Positions 26,295-35,976 of a stretch of 64,000 nucleotides of DNA are shown here, piece by piece. Where the stretch lies: assembly GCA_004292955.1 (NCBI GenBank), contig RDXX01000009.1:248001-312000 (forward strand), written 5' to 3'. The position numbers and the translations under genes are program-made. The DNA comes from Oscillatoriales cyanobacterium. GTDB lineage: Bacteria; Cyanobacteriota; Cyanobacteriia; Cyanobacteriales; Microcoleaceae. How positions within the stretch are numbered: position 1 is the stretch's first letter; each line of letters opens with the position of its first letter. Under the pieces are notes generated by a model. That model was not told the origin of the DNA, did not search any database, and worked only from the letters and a program-made list of their open reading frames with translations.

Positions 26295-26557
26295 GCTGTT
26301 GGGCATCTAAATTGTATTTTTGGGGCGGGCTTTCTGGCCCACCCCACAAGACTTTTCTTAAACTTGACTATACAATTTCAATGCACTTGTGCTTAATCGC
26401 AAACCTGGTTAATTTCTGGTGAGATTTGTGGGGACACGGCAATGCCGTGTCCCTACAATATTATTTTGGGGTAGGGACACGGCACTGCCGTCTCCTTTGA
26501 TGTTATGGTTAAAAACTTTATTTTAATCAACGCCCTACAGTTGCTATCAACCGGATT
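26295..26557. other. Intergenic palindromes between convergent genes
   Basis: Contains GGGGCGGGC...GCCCACCCC (26321-26345) and two copies of the GGGACACGGCA-(A/C)TGCCGT(G)TCCC hairpin (26432-26452 and 26473-26497), a sequence that also forms the outer edge of the MITE-like element at 31101. These may serve as bidirectional terminators. Confidence 0.5.
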
Positions 26558-29455
26558 TCAGCGCTCCCGGCAAACAGGCAAAGCAGGCTTCGATCGCTGC
26601 GGAACTTGAGCCATTTGATTGTATGCTACAAGCGTTACTTGTCCATCAGCATTTATCACCCAACCTTGAGCGGGAATCACTGGCTGGGGCTGAATTTCTA
26701 TTTCTGCTTTTGTACCCTGTAGATTTTGACTGCTACCGACGGCCGGTTCCACCCAACTAAACAGGGTAGAATCGCTGCTGAGCAAATCATTTGGGTTCGC
26801 AGGTATTCCTCCTTTACCAGTAATAGTAAACTCACTTCCCGCCCCTTGAGTGCAAGGATTAGCTACAATTAACGCCTCTGGAGAGATAACATTTTGTGGC
26901 AATTCTACCAATCCTTGAGCCGGATTGACACCAGAAGTGCTAAACGTTACTGCCCCTTGCAAAGCCGGGCCAGCCTGTTGCGAAATAGCCGCGATGTCGC
27001 TAGTGGGAATTAAAGAAGTTGGATTCACTTGTAAGTTAGCAAATTCAGCATCAGTCAGTCCTAAACTGCTTCTAGCTGCTTCGCGATTAATGCTCGTAAA
27101 ACCAAATATATTCGGTACATTGACTGTAACTTGTCCGCCCCTGGCTGTGCGAGCATTGGCTGTAATATCGCTATTTTCACGCGGGAGGGCTAACAAAATA
27201 TCGCTATTAATTCTGATATTTCCACCTTCAGAAATACCAGCATCGGTGGTAATTCTGCTATTGCGCCGCAACTGGATGGATCGCGATCGCAGATTAATAT
27301 TTGCCCCAGTACCAGATACGGTTGTACCATCAATGCTGGCTTTGTTATCCAGGGCGATCGCATCAGCAACAACGTTGATATTGCCAGCGCGTCCCGATCC
27401 AATACTTGCCACATTGACCGTTGCCCCATCCCTAATAATCAATTGATTAACATTCAGATTCAACGAGCCCGCATTCCCCGTAGCGTTGGGATTGACAAAA
27501 CTAAACGCCCTGCCAGCCGAAGCCTCAATTCTACTGCTGAACCGACCGTTATTCCCACTGCCTTGGACTTCTGTGCGATCGGCATTAATCGTAATATCTC
27601 CCGCATCTGCTGCACTCAAAGAACCCGCAGTAATAATGCCCCCATCCCGCAGAGTGAGCCTGGGTGTAGAAAGGCGGATATCTCCACCTCTACCAGAGCT
27701 TGTAGTTTGAGTGCCAAGAACACTCGGTGCGAAGCCCGCATTCCCCCCTGTCAAAACTCCAGACACGCCGCTCACTTCGATCGAGTCTGAAGCTCTGATA
27801 GTTAAAGTTCCTCCTGGCCCCCCACCGGTAGAAAACACATTTTCACCAATAATCGTACCCGTCGATAAAGTAATTACAGCTCCATTAGAAACAGTCAGCC
27901 GCTTAGTGTCGATCGTAATATCCCCAGCTTTCCCCTTTCCATCGAAAGAGCTAGTAGCCAGAGTAGTTTGCGCCGTACCTCCACCCAGACTCCCCGACAA
28001 TTCTACAGATTCATTCGTTTTAATCGCGATATTCCCCGATGCTCCATCACTACGGCTGATGCCGATCAGACTGGCTCCATCGCGCATGATTAACCGTTGT
28101 GCGTCAACAGTGATACTTCCGCCTTGGCCGGTACTTCCACGAGTTGTGCCGCTGTTGAGCACTGAACCGATCAATTCGACGGTGTTAGCACGGATATTCA
28201 GATTTCCGGCATTTGCAGCAGTAAAGGTACTGGTACCGCCCAGTGCCCCATCGCGCAGCAGCAGCCGAGGAGTGTCAATGTTAATATTTCCAGCGGCTCC
28301 ACTACCAGCAGTACCAGCACTCAGCATAATTTGCGGGTCAAAAGGGTTGAACGCTCCAGAGGCTAGATATTGGCTATAAACCCGCTGATAGCCTTCAATT
28401 CCCAGCCCGCTCATTTCTACTGAGTCAGTAGCGTGGATGTTTAAATTGTTCCCCTTCCCATCTCCGAGTGTGGCGCTGAGAATTTGCGACCCTTTATCTA
28501 CTCGCAAGTTTTGGGCATTAATATCAATACTTCTGCCATCAAGATTTCCGAGTGTTAGGCTATAAATTCCTGAACTACTGACGGTGACATTAGAACCTCT
28601 GATGTCAATTTTTCCACCGCCTAATCCGCTGGTATTTATCAATGCACCGTTCATTTCAATGTTGCCAAAGTTCTGAATATTGCTGTAGTTTAAATTCAGA
28701 CCTAAAGCTGTTGGTTCAAATTGTACTAAACCTGGAGTTTTCACACTTCCTAATAATATTTGTCCGGTATAAGCTGTTAAATTGCCGCCGTTTAGTTGAA
28801 TGTCTCCACCAATTAAGGCTAAAGTTTGACCGGGGTCTACGGCTAAACCAAGTTTGTTAGAAACAGGAACCTCTATCGGTAGTGGTGGTAAGGTTGGTGT
28901 GGGGCCAATTGCTTGGGAAGTGTTGACAATTGTACCGGGATTGTCTCGAAATCTCAAGCCCACAGGAATATTAATCGCTAATAACGGCACGGCGCTGGGG
29001 TTCGCGCTGCTAAATTCAAAGCCATTATTAAACAGAACGCTATCAGCAGTTGAACCTAAGAATGAGCCGCGCAAATCTAACCGCGCATTGGGGCCGAAGA
29101 TAATTCCTTTCGGATTAATTAAAAATAAGTTGGCGTTTCCTTGTACTCCTAATGTTCCTAAAATATTGGAAGAATTGCTACCTGTGACGCGGGTAAAAAT
29201 GTTAGCAATGCCGTTAGGATTGGCAAAATATGCGCCTCTACCTTCACCGACGTTGAATTCGCGGAAACTGTGAAATAAGCTAGAACCGCGACTTGCACCG
29301 CCTTCTATGCGGTCTGATGGTAGGTTATTGATGCTGTCGGAGACTGTGCGGGAGTTTTCAGTTGCTAAAGTGCGATCGGGGATGATTTGAGCAATTGTGG
29401 CAGTGGGAAATAGCAATAAGAAAGCAAAAAATAGAGTAGAAGATAGGCGGGGCAT
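26558..29455 (-). CDS. Two-partner-secretion exoprotein (filamentous haemagglutinin N-domain)
   Basis: 965 aa secreted protein. Residues 1-22 are a signal peptide (LSSTLFFAFLLLFPTATIAQ). The TPS/haemagglutination-activity domain follows (about 25-280): DSINNLPSDRIEGGASRGSSLFHSF, FREFNVGEGRGAYFANPNGI, NIFTRVTGSNSSNILGTLGV, and NLFLINPKGIIFGPNARLDL, the last being the NPNG/NPxGIIFG hallmark. The rest is a right-handed beta-helix with repeated GNI.I.T..L.LRDGA units up to about residue 800. The transporter partner TpsB is not in this window, as usual for the many dispersed TpsA genes of filamentous cyanobacteria. It ends with a region having Cys (NPCTQGAGSEF) and a short C-terminal tail with VCRER. 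Confidence 0.92.
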   Translation of the reverse strand: MPRLSSTLFFAFLLLFPTATIAQIIPDRTLATENSRTVSDSINNLPSDRIEGGASRGSSLFHSFREFNVGEGRGAYFANPNGIANIFTRVTGSNSSNILGTLGVQGNANLFLINPKGIIFGPNARLDLRGSFLGSTADSVLFNNGFEFSSANPSAVPLLAINIPVGLRFRDNPGTIVNTSQAIGPTPTLPPLPIEVPVSNKLGLAVDPGQTLALIGGDIQLNGGNLTAYTGQILLGSVKTPGLVQFEPTALGLNLNYSNIQNFGNIEMNGALINTSGLGGGKIDIRGSNVTVSSSGIYSLTLGNLDGRSIDINAQNLRVDKGSQILSATLGDGKGNNLNIHATDSVEMSGLGIEGYQRVYSQYLASGAFNPFDPQIMLSAGTAGSGAAGNINIDTPRLLLRDGALGGTSTFTAANAGNLNIRANTVELIGSVLNSGTTRGSTGQGGSITVDAQRLIMRDGASLIGISRSDGASGNIAIKTNESVELSGSLGGGTAQTTLATSSFDGKGKAGDITIDTKRLTVSNGAVITLSTGTIIGENVFSTGGGPGGTLTIRASDSIEVSGVSGVLTGGNAGFAPSVLGTQTTSSGRGGDIRLSTPRLTLRDGGIITAGSLSAADAGDITINADRTEVQGSGNNGRFSSRIEASAGRAFSFVNPNATGNAGSLNLNVNQLIIRDGATVNVASIGSGRAGNINVVADAIALDNKASIDGTTVSGTGANINLRSRSIQLRRNSRITTDAGISEGGNIRINSDILLALPRENSDITANARTARGGQVTVNVPNIFGFTSINREAARSSLGLTDAEFANLQVNPTSLIPTSDIAAISQQAGPALQGAVTFSTSGVNPAQGLVELPQNVISPEALIVANPCTQGAGSEFTITGKGGIPANPNDLLSSDSTLFSWVEPAVGSSQNLQGTKAEIEIQPQPVIPAQGWVINADGQVTLVAYNQMAQVPQRSKPALPVCRER

Positions 29456-29535
29456 TGTTTAACCTCTCTTAGAAGTTACGCTGCTGAATAAAATTGGACG
29501 ATCGACATTAGATATCTGGCGAAAAACTAATCTCG

Positions 29536-29555
29536 AACAGGCTTTCCGGCCTGTT
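29536..29555. repeat. 20-bp palindrome AACAGGCTTTCCGGCCTGTT
   Basis: Imperfect hairpin found again, identically, at 48519-48538 (both followed by a CACAA-type sequence). It lies between the antiporter stop and the exoprotein start and belongs to the small dispersed palindromes of this genome. Confidence 0.75.
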
Positions 29556-29628
29556 GCACAAGAATTATACCAGATGTCTAATTGTATTTTTCAATCAGCC
29601 GATCGCCCTGAACTCAAATTCCCCTAAA

Positions 29629-31038
29629 TCAAACGATTTGTTTGCTCGCGGGTTCCCCCGTACCAGGAGGTACTACTGAATCGCCAAAAGCAATCCGCAG
29701 AAAAGGCGGAGCCAAGAAAGTCGTCAGAATCACCATGATAATAATCGAGACTTCCAACGGCTTATCCAACACCCCACTCGCCGAACCAATTCCGGCAAAA
29801 ACCAAACCGACTTCGCCCCGAGGAATCATCCCAACTCCGATCGCCAATCGATTGATTCCGGGCACACCGAACACCACCCAACCAGTCACAATTTTGCCAA
29901 CAATCGCCACCACAATCAAGAAAGCCGCAATCAAAAGGCCGGCGCGATTATCCGGCACTGCTGGGTTCAAAACTCGCAAATCGGCCCTAGCTCCCACTGT
30001 CACAAAAAAGATGGGGACAATGACATCTGAGATGGGTTTCACCAATTCATCCAACTCTGTGCGCGCATCGCTTTTATCCAACACCAAACCAGCCGCAAAC
30101 GCACCCAAAATCGCTTCCAGATGAATTGCGTTGCCCAGAAATGCCATGAATAAGGCGAAAATAAAGGCCGGGATAATAATATTGCCGCGAGTTTTGAGTT
30201 GGCCCACCACCGCCGAGAAGGTTTTGTCGAAGACACCGCCCAACAGAATCGAACCTAACAGAAATACAGTGGCGCTGACAATCAAATAGATGACATTAAC
30301 AACATCAATTTCACCAGTTTTAGCTAAGCTAGCGACAACAGCTAGGACAATAATTCCCAGCACATCATCAATCACTGCCGCACCGACAATAATTTGACCT
30401 TCTTTAGATGTCAGTTGTCCTAAATCAGACAACACTTTCGAGGTAATTCCGATGCTGGTTGCTGTCAAAGCCGCACCTGCAAAAATTGCCGGAATTGCTG
30501 GAGTGTGGAAAATTACCATCAAGCCAACAGTACCTGCGGCAAAGGGAACAGCCACGCCTACACAGGCGACAACGACGGCTTGAACTCCGACTTGTTTTAG
30601 TTGATTGAGATCGGACTCTAAGCCAATTTCAAACAGCAGAATAATTACGCCTAATTCGCCCAGCACAGAAATGATTTCACTCTGCGACTCAAAGACACTG
30701 GTAAGGGCGGCAGGGGATAGATGGTTGAGCGATTGTAGAACACTCATAATCCCGGAGTCTGAAGCTGACAGCCCGCTTTCGGAAAAAACGATCAGGTGTA
30801 AAGCAGACACCCCGACAATTACCCCTGCTACCAATTCACCCAATACGGGCGGTAAATCGAAGTTTCTCGCTACTTCTGCGCCGAATTTACTGGCGATATA
30901 AATCACTACTAAACTGAGCAAAACTCCGCTGAGGACGATCGGCGAATTTTCGGGATCGACTGTTGCTAGCAAAGGTATGGGAGCAATTAGCGGTGCTATC
31001 CCTGAACTGAAAGCTGTAATTGTATGGTTCACAAACAT
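29629..31038 (-). CDS. Cation:proton antiporter (CPA2/NapA-KefB type)
   Basis: Membrane protein of 469 aa with about 12-13 transmembrane segments; exchanges Na+ or K+ for H+. Diagnostic motifs: LPPVLGELVAGVIVG, ILLFEIGLESDLNQL (with FExGLE), TATSIGITSKVLSDLG, and the paired acidic motif AAVIDDVLGIIVLAV (ion-binding DD). LGAFAAGLVLDKSDAR and IPIFFVTVGARADL complete the fold. No C-terminal RCK/TrkA_N domain. The frame is open to a GTG at 31110, but that codon lies in the terminal repeat of a MITE-like element; ATG 31038 gives MFVNHTITAFSSGI and is preferred. Confidence 0.93.
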   Translation of the reverse strand: MFVNHTITAFSSGIAPLIAPIPLLATVDPENSPIVLSGVLLSLVVIYIASKFGAEVARNFDLPPVLGELVAGVIVGVSALHLIVFSESGLSASDSGIMSVLQSLNHLSPAALTSVFESQSEIISVLGELGVIILLFEIGLESDLNQLKQVGVQAVVVACVGVAVPFAAGTVGLMVIFHTPAIPAIFAGAALTATSIGITSKVLSDLGQLTSKEGQIIVGAAVIDDVLGIIVLAVVASLAKTGEIDVVNVIYLIVSATVFLLGSILLGGVFDKTFSAVVGQLKTRGNIIIPAFIFALFMAFLGNAIHLEAILGAFAAGLVLDKSDARTELDELVKPISDVIVPIFFVTVGARADLRVLNPAVPDNRAGLLIAAFLIVVAIVGKIVTGWVVFGVPGINRLAIGVGMIPRGEVGLVFAGIGSASGVLDKPLEVSIIIMVILTTFLAPPFLRIAFGDSVVPPGTGEPASKQIV

Positions 31039-31100
31039 GAGTGATGTGATGGTAATAAAGATGATTCTACGCTGATTGATGATTGAATTTATGAAGTGTA

Positions 31101-31337
31101 GTAGGGACACGGCGCCGTGCCCATAGGTGTCAACTTATGACTACAACCCTTGATAAGTCTCGTTTTTACCTGAGTCCAGATCCCCCTAAATCCCCCTTAA
31201 GAAGGGGGACTTTGAGAAGACTCCTGTCCCCCCCTTCTTAAGGGGGGTTAGGGGGGATCTGGCTTTAATCGTCAAACAATAGTCTCTGAATGGGTTTGAC
31301 GTTAAGTTGACACTAATGGGCATTGCCGTGTCCCTAC
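31101..31337. mobile_element. MITE-like element with long terminal inverted repeats (copy B)
   Basis: Left end GTAGGGACACGGCGCCGTGC then CCATAGGTGTCAACTTA; right end TTAAGTTGACACTAATGGGC then ATTGCCGTGTCCCTAC. About 36 bp of near-matching inverted termini enclose the same internal C-rich palindrome as in copy A (10059-10271). It lies 62 bp upstream of the antiporter start and 50 bp downstream of hisA. Confidence 0.75.
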
Positions 31338-31387
31338 GGGGATTGAGCGATAGGCGGGTGTACTTCATAAATGTGGAATTTGCTGTA

Positions 31388-32161
31388 TCAAGCAAAACTT
31401 GAAGAACCCAAATCTGGGGGAACATCCTGCCATCTTCCTTGTCCTACTGCTTGAATTGCTTCTTTTAGCATGATATCGCCGGTATAAATTGCTCTACCAA
31501 CGATCGCACTTTTGACACCAATTGGTTCCAAAGCCAACAAACTTAACAAATCTGCGATCGAACTGACGCCGCCGGAAGCAATCACCGGAATCGAGATGGC
31601 GCTAGCAATTTCCCGCAAAGATTCCAAATTCGGCCCTTCCATGGTGCCGTCGCGGTGAATGTCGGTGTAAATAATTTCAGCCGCCCCTAATTCTGCCATT
31701 TTTTGCGCCAATTCTGTCGCTAAAACTTCGGAAGTTTCCAGCCAGCCTCTAGTCGCAACTTTACCGTTTCTGGCATCGATTCCGACGAGAATTTGACCTG
31801 GAAATTCGGCACACAATTCACCGACTAATTGCGGTTGTTCGACGGCGACAGTGCCGAGAATGGCGCGCTGAACGCCTAATTTGAGAATTGCCGCGACAGA
31901 AGGGCGATCGCGCATTCCGCCTCCTAATTGACAGGGAACGTCTACTGCGCGGACGATCGCCTCAATGGCTGCTAAGTTTACAGGATGACCTGCTTTTGCC
32001 CCATCGAGGTCTACCAAATGCAGCATTGTGGCGCCTTCATTTACCCACTGTCTGGCGACTTCGACGGGATTTTCGTTAAAAGTTTGGGACTTGGCGTAGT
32101 CTCCCTGATAGAGTCTGACGCATTTTCCGTCCAAAAGGTCGATCGCTGGAATTACATTCAT
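31388..32161 (-). CDS. hisA: ProFAR isomerase HisA
   Basis: 1-(5-phosphoribosyl)-5-[(5-phosphoribosylamino)methylideneamino]imidazole-4-carboxamide isomerase, the fourth step of histidine biosynthesis, a cytoplasmic TIM barrel. The 257 aa protein begins [22 protein letters not shown] with the catalytic Asp at residue 8, has [38 protein letters not shown], the second catalytic Asp in [16 protein letters not shown], and the C-terminal phosphate loop [10 protein letters not shown]...VGRAIYTG. Length and motifs are normal. No other his gene is near, as is usual in cyanobacteria where the pathway is dispersed. Confidence 0.97.
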   Translation of the reverse strand: MNVIPAIDLLDGKCVRLYQGDYAKSQTFNENPVEVARQWVNEGATMLHLVDLDGAKAGHPVNLAAIEAIVRAVDVPCQLGGGMRDRPSVAAILKLGVQRAILGTVAVEQPQLVGELCAEFPGQILVGIDARNGKVATRGWLETSEVLATELAQKMAELGAAEIIYTDIHRDGTMEGPNLESLREIASAISIPVIASGGVSSIADLLSLLALEPIGVKSAIVGRAIYTGDIMLKEAIQAVGQGRWQDVPPDLGSSSFA

Positions 32162-32165
32162 AATA

Positions 32166-32278
32166 TTTGGGAATTGGGGAATTGGGGAATTGGGAATTGG
32201 GAATTGGGAATTGGGAATTGGGAATTGGGAATTGGTAATTGACTGCTGTCAACTGTCAACTGTCAACTGTCAACTGTT
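32166..32278. repeat. Heptamer tandem arrays (GGGAATT and CAACTGT)
   Basis: GGGAATT-type heptamers repeat about nine times upstream of the hisA start (32166-32236), followed by CAACTGT heptamers to 32278, directly at the stop of the next gene. The CAACTGT unit is close to the described STRR3 heptamer of Calothrix. Confidence 0.75.
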
Positions 32279-32961
32279 TAAATACCTTCACAACCGCTAT
32301 TTAAATGAAACATAATCGATGACGATAGAGTTGACCACAAAGGAGTATCAATCTCAGCTTCTCGCAAAGCTTCAGCCGTCCAGTCATTGCAAGTTCTCAA
32401 AATAGAGTAACTGCCTTTTGCTTCATAAAAACTGTCAGTGTTGTAGTAGCCGTAGCTGATTTTTATTTTATTACCTGCTGCGTCTAATTGGAATGTATTT
32501 TTAAGGAAATTTACCAGCCTCCGATAATTTTTCCCACTAATTTTAACACATTTGGTTTCTATATCTTGAGGAAAAACTCGATAACCTTGAACGTGGAGGG
32601 TAGACGGAGTAGGGAGAAATAGAGCATTGAAAGCTATAACTGGGTTGATGGTTGCTGAGGTGGGACTTTCCAGCATAAAAGCTCGATCTCCCCAGCCAAA
32701 AGACAAATATTTATAATCATAATTTGCCTCTCGTCCTATTTGTGTAATTGGTAAATATTGATTCCAGTCAAAGTATTGATTTTTAACTGGAACGATGATT
32801 TCGGTGTGGATGCCTTGGTTAGAAACTTGTACGCTAACTGTGCAATTTTTTTGCGAGGATTGTTCCCACTTTCGGGGAGTCAGGTAGCCGATTGCAGCAA
32901 GGATAGCAATCAGACATAAATTAAGAATACAAATGCGGTAAATTAATTTAGTGTTAAACAT
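32278..32961 (-). CDS. DUF2459/TIGR02117 family membrane-anchored protein
   Basis: 227 aa protein with one N-terminal hydrophobic segment (about 7-27: [21 protein letters not shown]), then the domain with [35 protein letters not shown] and [11 protein letters not shown]. These are the conserved blocks of TIGR02117, first noticed near urease genes in proteobacteria and of unknown function; the His, Asp and Arg pattern suggests a hydrolytic or NlpC-like fold and the C-terminal part has [15 protein letters not shown], where Cys-Asn-x-Trp is reminiscent of papain-like active sites (inference). ATG 32961 is preferred to TTG 32976. Confidence 0.8.
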   Translation of the reverse strand: MFNTKLIYRICILNLCLIAILAAIGYLTPRKWEQSSQKNCTVSVQVSNQGIHTEIIVPVKNQYFDWNQYLPITQIGREANYDYKYLSFGWGDRAFMLESPTSATINPVIAFNALFLPTPSTLHVQGYRVFPQDIETKCVKISGKNYRRLVNFLKNTFQLDAAGNKIKISYGYYNTDSFYEAKGSYSILRTCNDWTAEALREAEIDTPLWSTLSSSIMFHLNSGCEGI

Positions 32962-32987
32962 TATATCTATTTTCAAGGTTCGTAGTG

Positions 32988-33114
32988 AGGACTTTAGTCC
33001 TTAATAATCTTAAGAAGAAGGACTGAAGTCCTCACTACGAACGAAGAAGAAGAAGGACTGAAGTCCTCACTACGAACGAAGAAGAAGAAGGACTGAAGTC
33101 CTCACTACGAACGG
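32988..33114. repeat. 35-bp tandem repeat with GGACTGAAGTCC palindrome
   Basis: Three tandem units of GAAGAAGAAG-AAGGACTGAAG-TCCTCACTACGAAC (the first slightly shorter) follow an inverted unit (TTCGTAGTGAGGACTTTAGTCC). The same GAGGACTTCAGTCCG sequence occurs singly at 37932 and 59738. Confidence 0.85.
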
Positions 33115-33116
33115 TT

Positions 33117-34307
33117 TTAAACAGGCGGGCGTTGCATCTTTGTGGGAAAGAATTCTTGCAGGGCAGAATTTCGCTGTTCGGGAGTTTCGCTGGCCCAATT
33201 TGACAAGCTTTCATAGAAAAAGAAGGAAACTCCTGCAAAATTCCTGTTTCGGACTGCTTGCACTTGCTCTTGAATTTGTGACAGCGGAATAGAACTGTTT
33301 TTCAAACCTGTTAAAATACCGATCGCAGTTGGAATGTGCTTTTTGGCGAGTTTGACTTCTTCCCGTTCCAGTTCGGCATTAAAACGCTTGATATCGCTGC
33401 GATACACCTGTACTATAAGTTCTTCGATGTAACCGCGTCTTTCCCAGGTAAACCAGTCCTGCAAGTGGGCGGGTAAAGCAAAGTGCAAGGGATTGGGAGA
33501 TAAACTAATAATACATTTTTGTTTGCGGGATTTGATGGCGCGGGAAATTTGCCCCATGAAGTCGTTGATTTTGTCGGCGCGCCAGCGGATCCAGAAGGTT
33601 TCGCGGGCGTCATTGGAGGGAGGACTTTTGATTTGTTTTTCATACATTAACACTGTTTGCGGCTCGTAGCCAAACTCTACGGGCAAACCGAAATGGTCGT
33701 CAAATTGAATGCCATCTAGATCGTAATTATCGACGATTTCTAAGATTAAATCTAAGATAAATTTCTGAACTTCCGGATGAAAAGGATTCAGCCAAACTCG
33801 ATCGTGCGTGCCTTCTTTCCAAATAGTTGAACCGTCGCGTCGCGTCGCCAGCCAGTCAGGGTGAAGTCTGGCTAATTCCGATTCGGCGGGAGCCATGAAA
33901 CCAAACTCAAACCACGGGATTACTGCTATACTTTTTTTGTGGGATTGTGCTATAATTTCTTTGAGAATGTCTCGGTCTTGCAATCCTGGTGATGGGTCGA
34001 TCGACTTTCCGAATACTCGTTTGGCTACAGCGCTGGGATAAAGCGTATAGCCTCCTTGCCAAACCGTAGGATAAATGGTGTTAAAGTTGAGTTTGTCCAG
34101 TCGATTTACAGCGTCAATGATGTTGCTGGGGGAGAAAATAACGTCGCTGTCAATATTAGTCAGCCAGATGCCGCGCAATTCGGTGGTTGGGGTTTTGGGT
34201 GCAGTTTGAGCTTCCATTCGGGGGGAGAAAATTGCGGCGGAGGTAAGGGCGATCGCAAAAACAACTATTAAAGCCAGTATCCGCCGCCATTTGTGCAGTT
34301 TAATCAT
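33117..34307 (-). CDS. Glycosyl hydrolase-like 10 (DUF187) family protein, exported
   Basis: 396 aa protein beginning with a hydrophobic signal/anchor (WRRILALIVVFAIALTSAAIFSP), then a TIM-barrel hydrolase domain: TELRGIWLTNIDSDVIFS, FNTIYPTVWQGGYTLYPSAV, SIAVIPWFEFGFM, HPDWLATRRDG, VWLNPFHPEVQKFILDLILEIVDNYDLDGIQFDDHFG (conserved DGIQFDD) and CIISLSPNP. The family (GHL10/YngK) occurs in bacterial cell envelopes and is thought to act on polysaccharide or peptidoglycan. ATG 34307 is chosen because the signal sequence begins immediately after; the upstream extension to 34436 runs through repeat-like DNA. Confidence 0.88.
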   Translation of the reverse strand: MIKLHKWRRILALIVVFAIALTSAAIFSPRMEAQTAPKTPTTELRGIWLTNIDSDVIFSPSNIIDAVNRLDKLNFNTIYPTVWQGGYTLYPSAVAKRVFGKSIDPSPGLQDRDILKEIIAQSHKKSIAVIPWFEFGFMAPAESELARLHPDWLATRRDGSTIWKEGTHDRVWLNPFHPEVQKFILDLILEIVDNYDLDGIQFDDHFGLPVEFGYEPQTVLMYEKQIKSPPSNDARETFWIRWRADKINDFMGQISRAIKSRKQKCIISLSPNPLHFALPAHLQDWFTWERRGYIEELIVQVYRSDIKRFNAELEREEVKLAKKHIPTAIGILTGLKNSSIPLSQIQEQVQAVRNRNFAGVSFFFYESLSNWASETPEQRNSALQEFFPTKMQRPPV

Positions 34308-34373
34308 CAATTTTTCGCAAACACCACAATCTAATATCATACTGTAACGTTCGCACTGCAAACCTGACTTTCT

Positions 34374-34484
34374 TGAACCCGCGGAGGCGGGTTTTGTCTG
34401 TATAGTCGCGGTTTCAACCGCCGAGTCTTTCTTCAACCCGCCTCCTCGGGTTTTGTCTGTCTAGTCGCGGTTTCAACCGCCGAG
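34374..34484 (+). repeat. Dispersed 54-bp repeat, tandem copies 3 and 4
   Basis: Two tandem copies (34374-34425 and 34433-34484) reading AACCCGCGGAGGCGGGTTTT, GTCTGTATAGTCGCGG, TTTCAACCGCCGAG. The second copy contains the stop codon of the adjacent amidohydrolase gene: ...CTCGGCGGTTGA on the minus strand. Confidence 0.85.
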
Positions 34485-35882
34485 TGGCAATTTCATCACT
34501 TGGCGGTAGTGCGATTCAATCTCGCCCACCATCGGCGATTGGCGCTTGCTACTCCACTCGCTGCGATCGAATAATTGCCGCCTCAAACCATCAACATCAA
34601 TGGTTTTCACCTTACCTTCAGCGACAATTTGTTTGCCGTTTACCCAAACGCTATCTACCGTATTTGTCGGGCGTCCCAAAATTAGCAAACCAATCGGATC
34701 GGTGCGCGGCAACAATGATAAACTGGTTAAATCGTACAGCACTAAATCGGCTTTTTTGCCGACAGTTAGCGAACCCATTTTATCGCCCAGATTCAAGCCT
34801 TTTGCTCCGCCCAGCGATGCCATTTCTACAGACTGGCGCGGTGTAATCCAGTGGCGGTAATCCAAATCCGTAATATTGTGCAGAATTGAACCCATTTTAA
34901 TCGCTTCCAGCAAATCTTGAGAGTCGTTGCTAGCGGCGCCGTCGCAGCCAAAAGATACGTTTACTCCGGCTTTGCGGTATTTCAAAATCGGTGCAATCCC
35001 GCTTCCCAGCCGCAGGTTGCTGAGGGGATTGTGTACGACTGTCGATTGGGTTTCTGCCATAATTGCAATATCAGAATCGTCCAGCCACACGCAGTGCGCT
35101 AAGGAAGTGCGCGGACTTAAATAACCGATTTGTTGCAAATGTTCGACAGCGCTACAGCCGTATTTTTCGCGAGCTAACTGTTTTTGAGCGGGCGTTTCTA
35201 AGAGGTGGGCGTGCAGGCAAAGATTGTAGCGATCGCCCAAATCGATGCAGCCTTCAAACAAAGCATCAGAACACAGTTGAATTCCCGTCGGTGCCAGCAA
35301 TATATTAACACCTTTTTCTGGATAGTGAAACTGTTTGATAGCTGCTTCCATGAGTTCCAAAGTTGCATTTGTCGAGCGAATGTAAGCCGCGTGCTCGATG
35401 CCACCCTCGCCCGCAGGCATTCCCGCTGTCAGGGATTCATCTTGAATTAACGGCCCGATAAAAGCGCGGATGCCGATTTCTTGATAAGCGCGAACTGCGG
35501 CGGCGATCGTCTCTAATTCTTGCCCCGGAATCAAAACTAAATGATCGACTACGCTTGTGCCGCCCGAGAGCAATGTTTCTACCGCAGTTCCCAAGGCACT
35601 CAAGTAAACTTGTTCCGGATCGAGAGGCGTGAAATCGTACAGTTCGCCAATCCACAACTCCAGCGGTAAAGGCGGAATAATCCCGCGCTGCCACATTTCA
35701 GAAGAGTGCGTGTGCGCGTTGACAAAACCGGGCAGCAGCAGCTTATTTTTGCCATCGATTGCTGTTTCTGTAGGAGCTAAATTTTGGGCGATCGCACTTA
35801 TGCAATTATCGGCCACTTGCACGTCTGCGGTTTCATAACCACTCTCAACCGGAATCAAAGCATTTTGGATTGTAAAACTCAT
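34473..35882 (-). CDS. Amidohydrolase (TRZ/ATZ, SAH/guanine deaminase-like)
   Basis: 469 aa cyclic-amidohydrolase superfamily enzyme. Metal-site motifs: GFVNAHTHSSEMWQRG (HxH), LHAHLLET, SLAHCVWLDDSD, and FGCDGAASNDSQDLLEAIKMG with the catalytic Asp. Closest relatives by pattern are the SsnA/AtzA/MtaD deaminase and chlorohydrolase group acting on purines, S-adenosylhomocysteine or s-triazines; the exact substrate cannot be read. It is divergent from a cysteine hydrolase gene (36271), and a cupin follows that, suggesting a small catabolic set for a nitrogenous ring compound. Its stop lies inside a dispersed repeat, so the last residues (LPLGG) are repeat-encoded. Confidence 0.88.
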   Translation of the reverse strand: MSFTIQNALIPVESGYETADVQVADNCISAIAQNLAPTETAIDGKNKLLLPGFVNAHTHSSEMWQRGIIPPLPLELWIGELYDFTPLDPEQVYLSALGTAVETLLSGGTSVVDHLVLIPGQELETIAAAVRAYQEIGIRAFIGPLIQDESLTAGMPAGEGGIEHAAYIRSTNATLELMEAAIKQFHYPEKGVNILLAPTGIQLCSDALFEGCIDLGDRYNLCLHAHLLETPAQKQLAREKYGCSAVEHLQQIGYLSPRTSLAHCVWLDDSDIAIMAETQSTVVHNPLSNLRLGSGIAPILKYRKAGVNVSFGCDGAASNDSQDLLEAIKMGSILHNITDLDYRHWITPRQSVEMASLGGAKGLNLGDKMGSLTVGKKADLVLYDLTSLSLLPRTDPIGLLILGRPTNTVDSVWVNGKQIVAEGKVKTIDVDGLRRQLFDRSEWSSKRQSPMVGEIESHYRQVMKLPLGG

Positions 35883-35976
35883 ATATTTACCCTTTCTGGT
35901 GAATTCACATCTCTTTCTATTTTAGGACTAGATCATCTTCTTTTATCTCGTTCTCAGCCTTTTAAATATCGTTTAA

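Noticed and set aside
27711..28379. Plus-strand open frame opposite the haemagglutinin-type gene
   Set aside because: Pro/Ser-rich translation produced by the repeats of the real minus-strand gene; no start context.
29629..31110. Longer antiporter starting at GTG 31110
   Set aside because: That codon lies in the inverted terminus of a MITE-like element; ATG 31038 gives a normal N-terminus.
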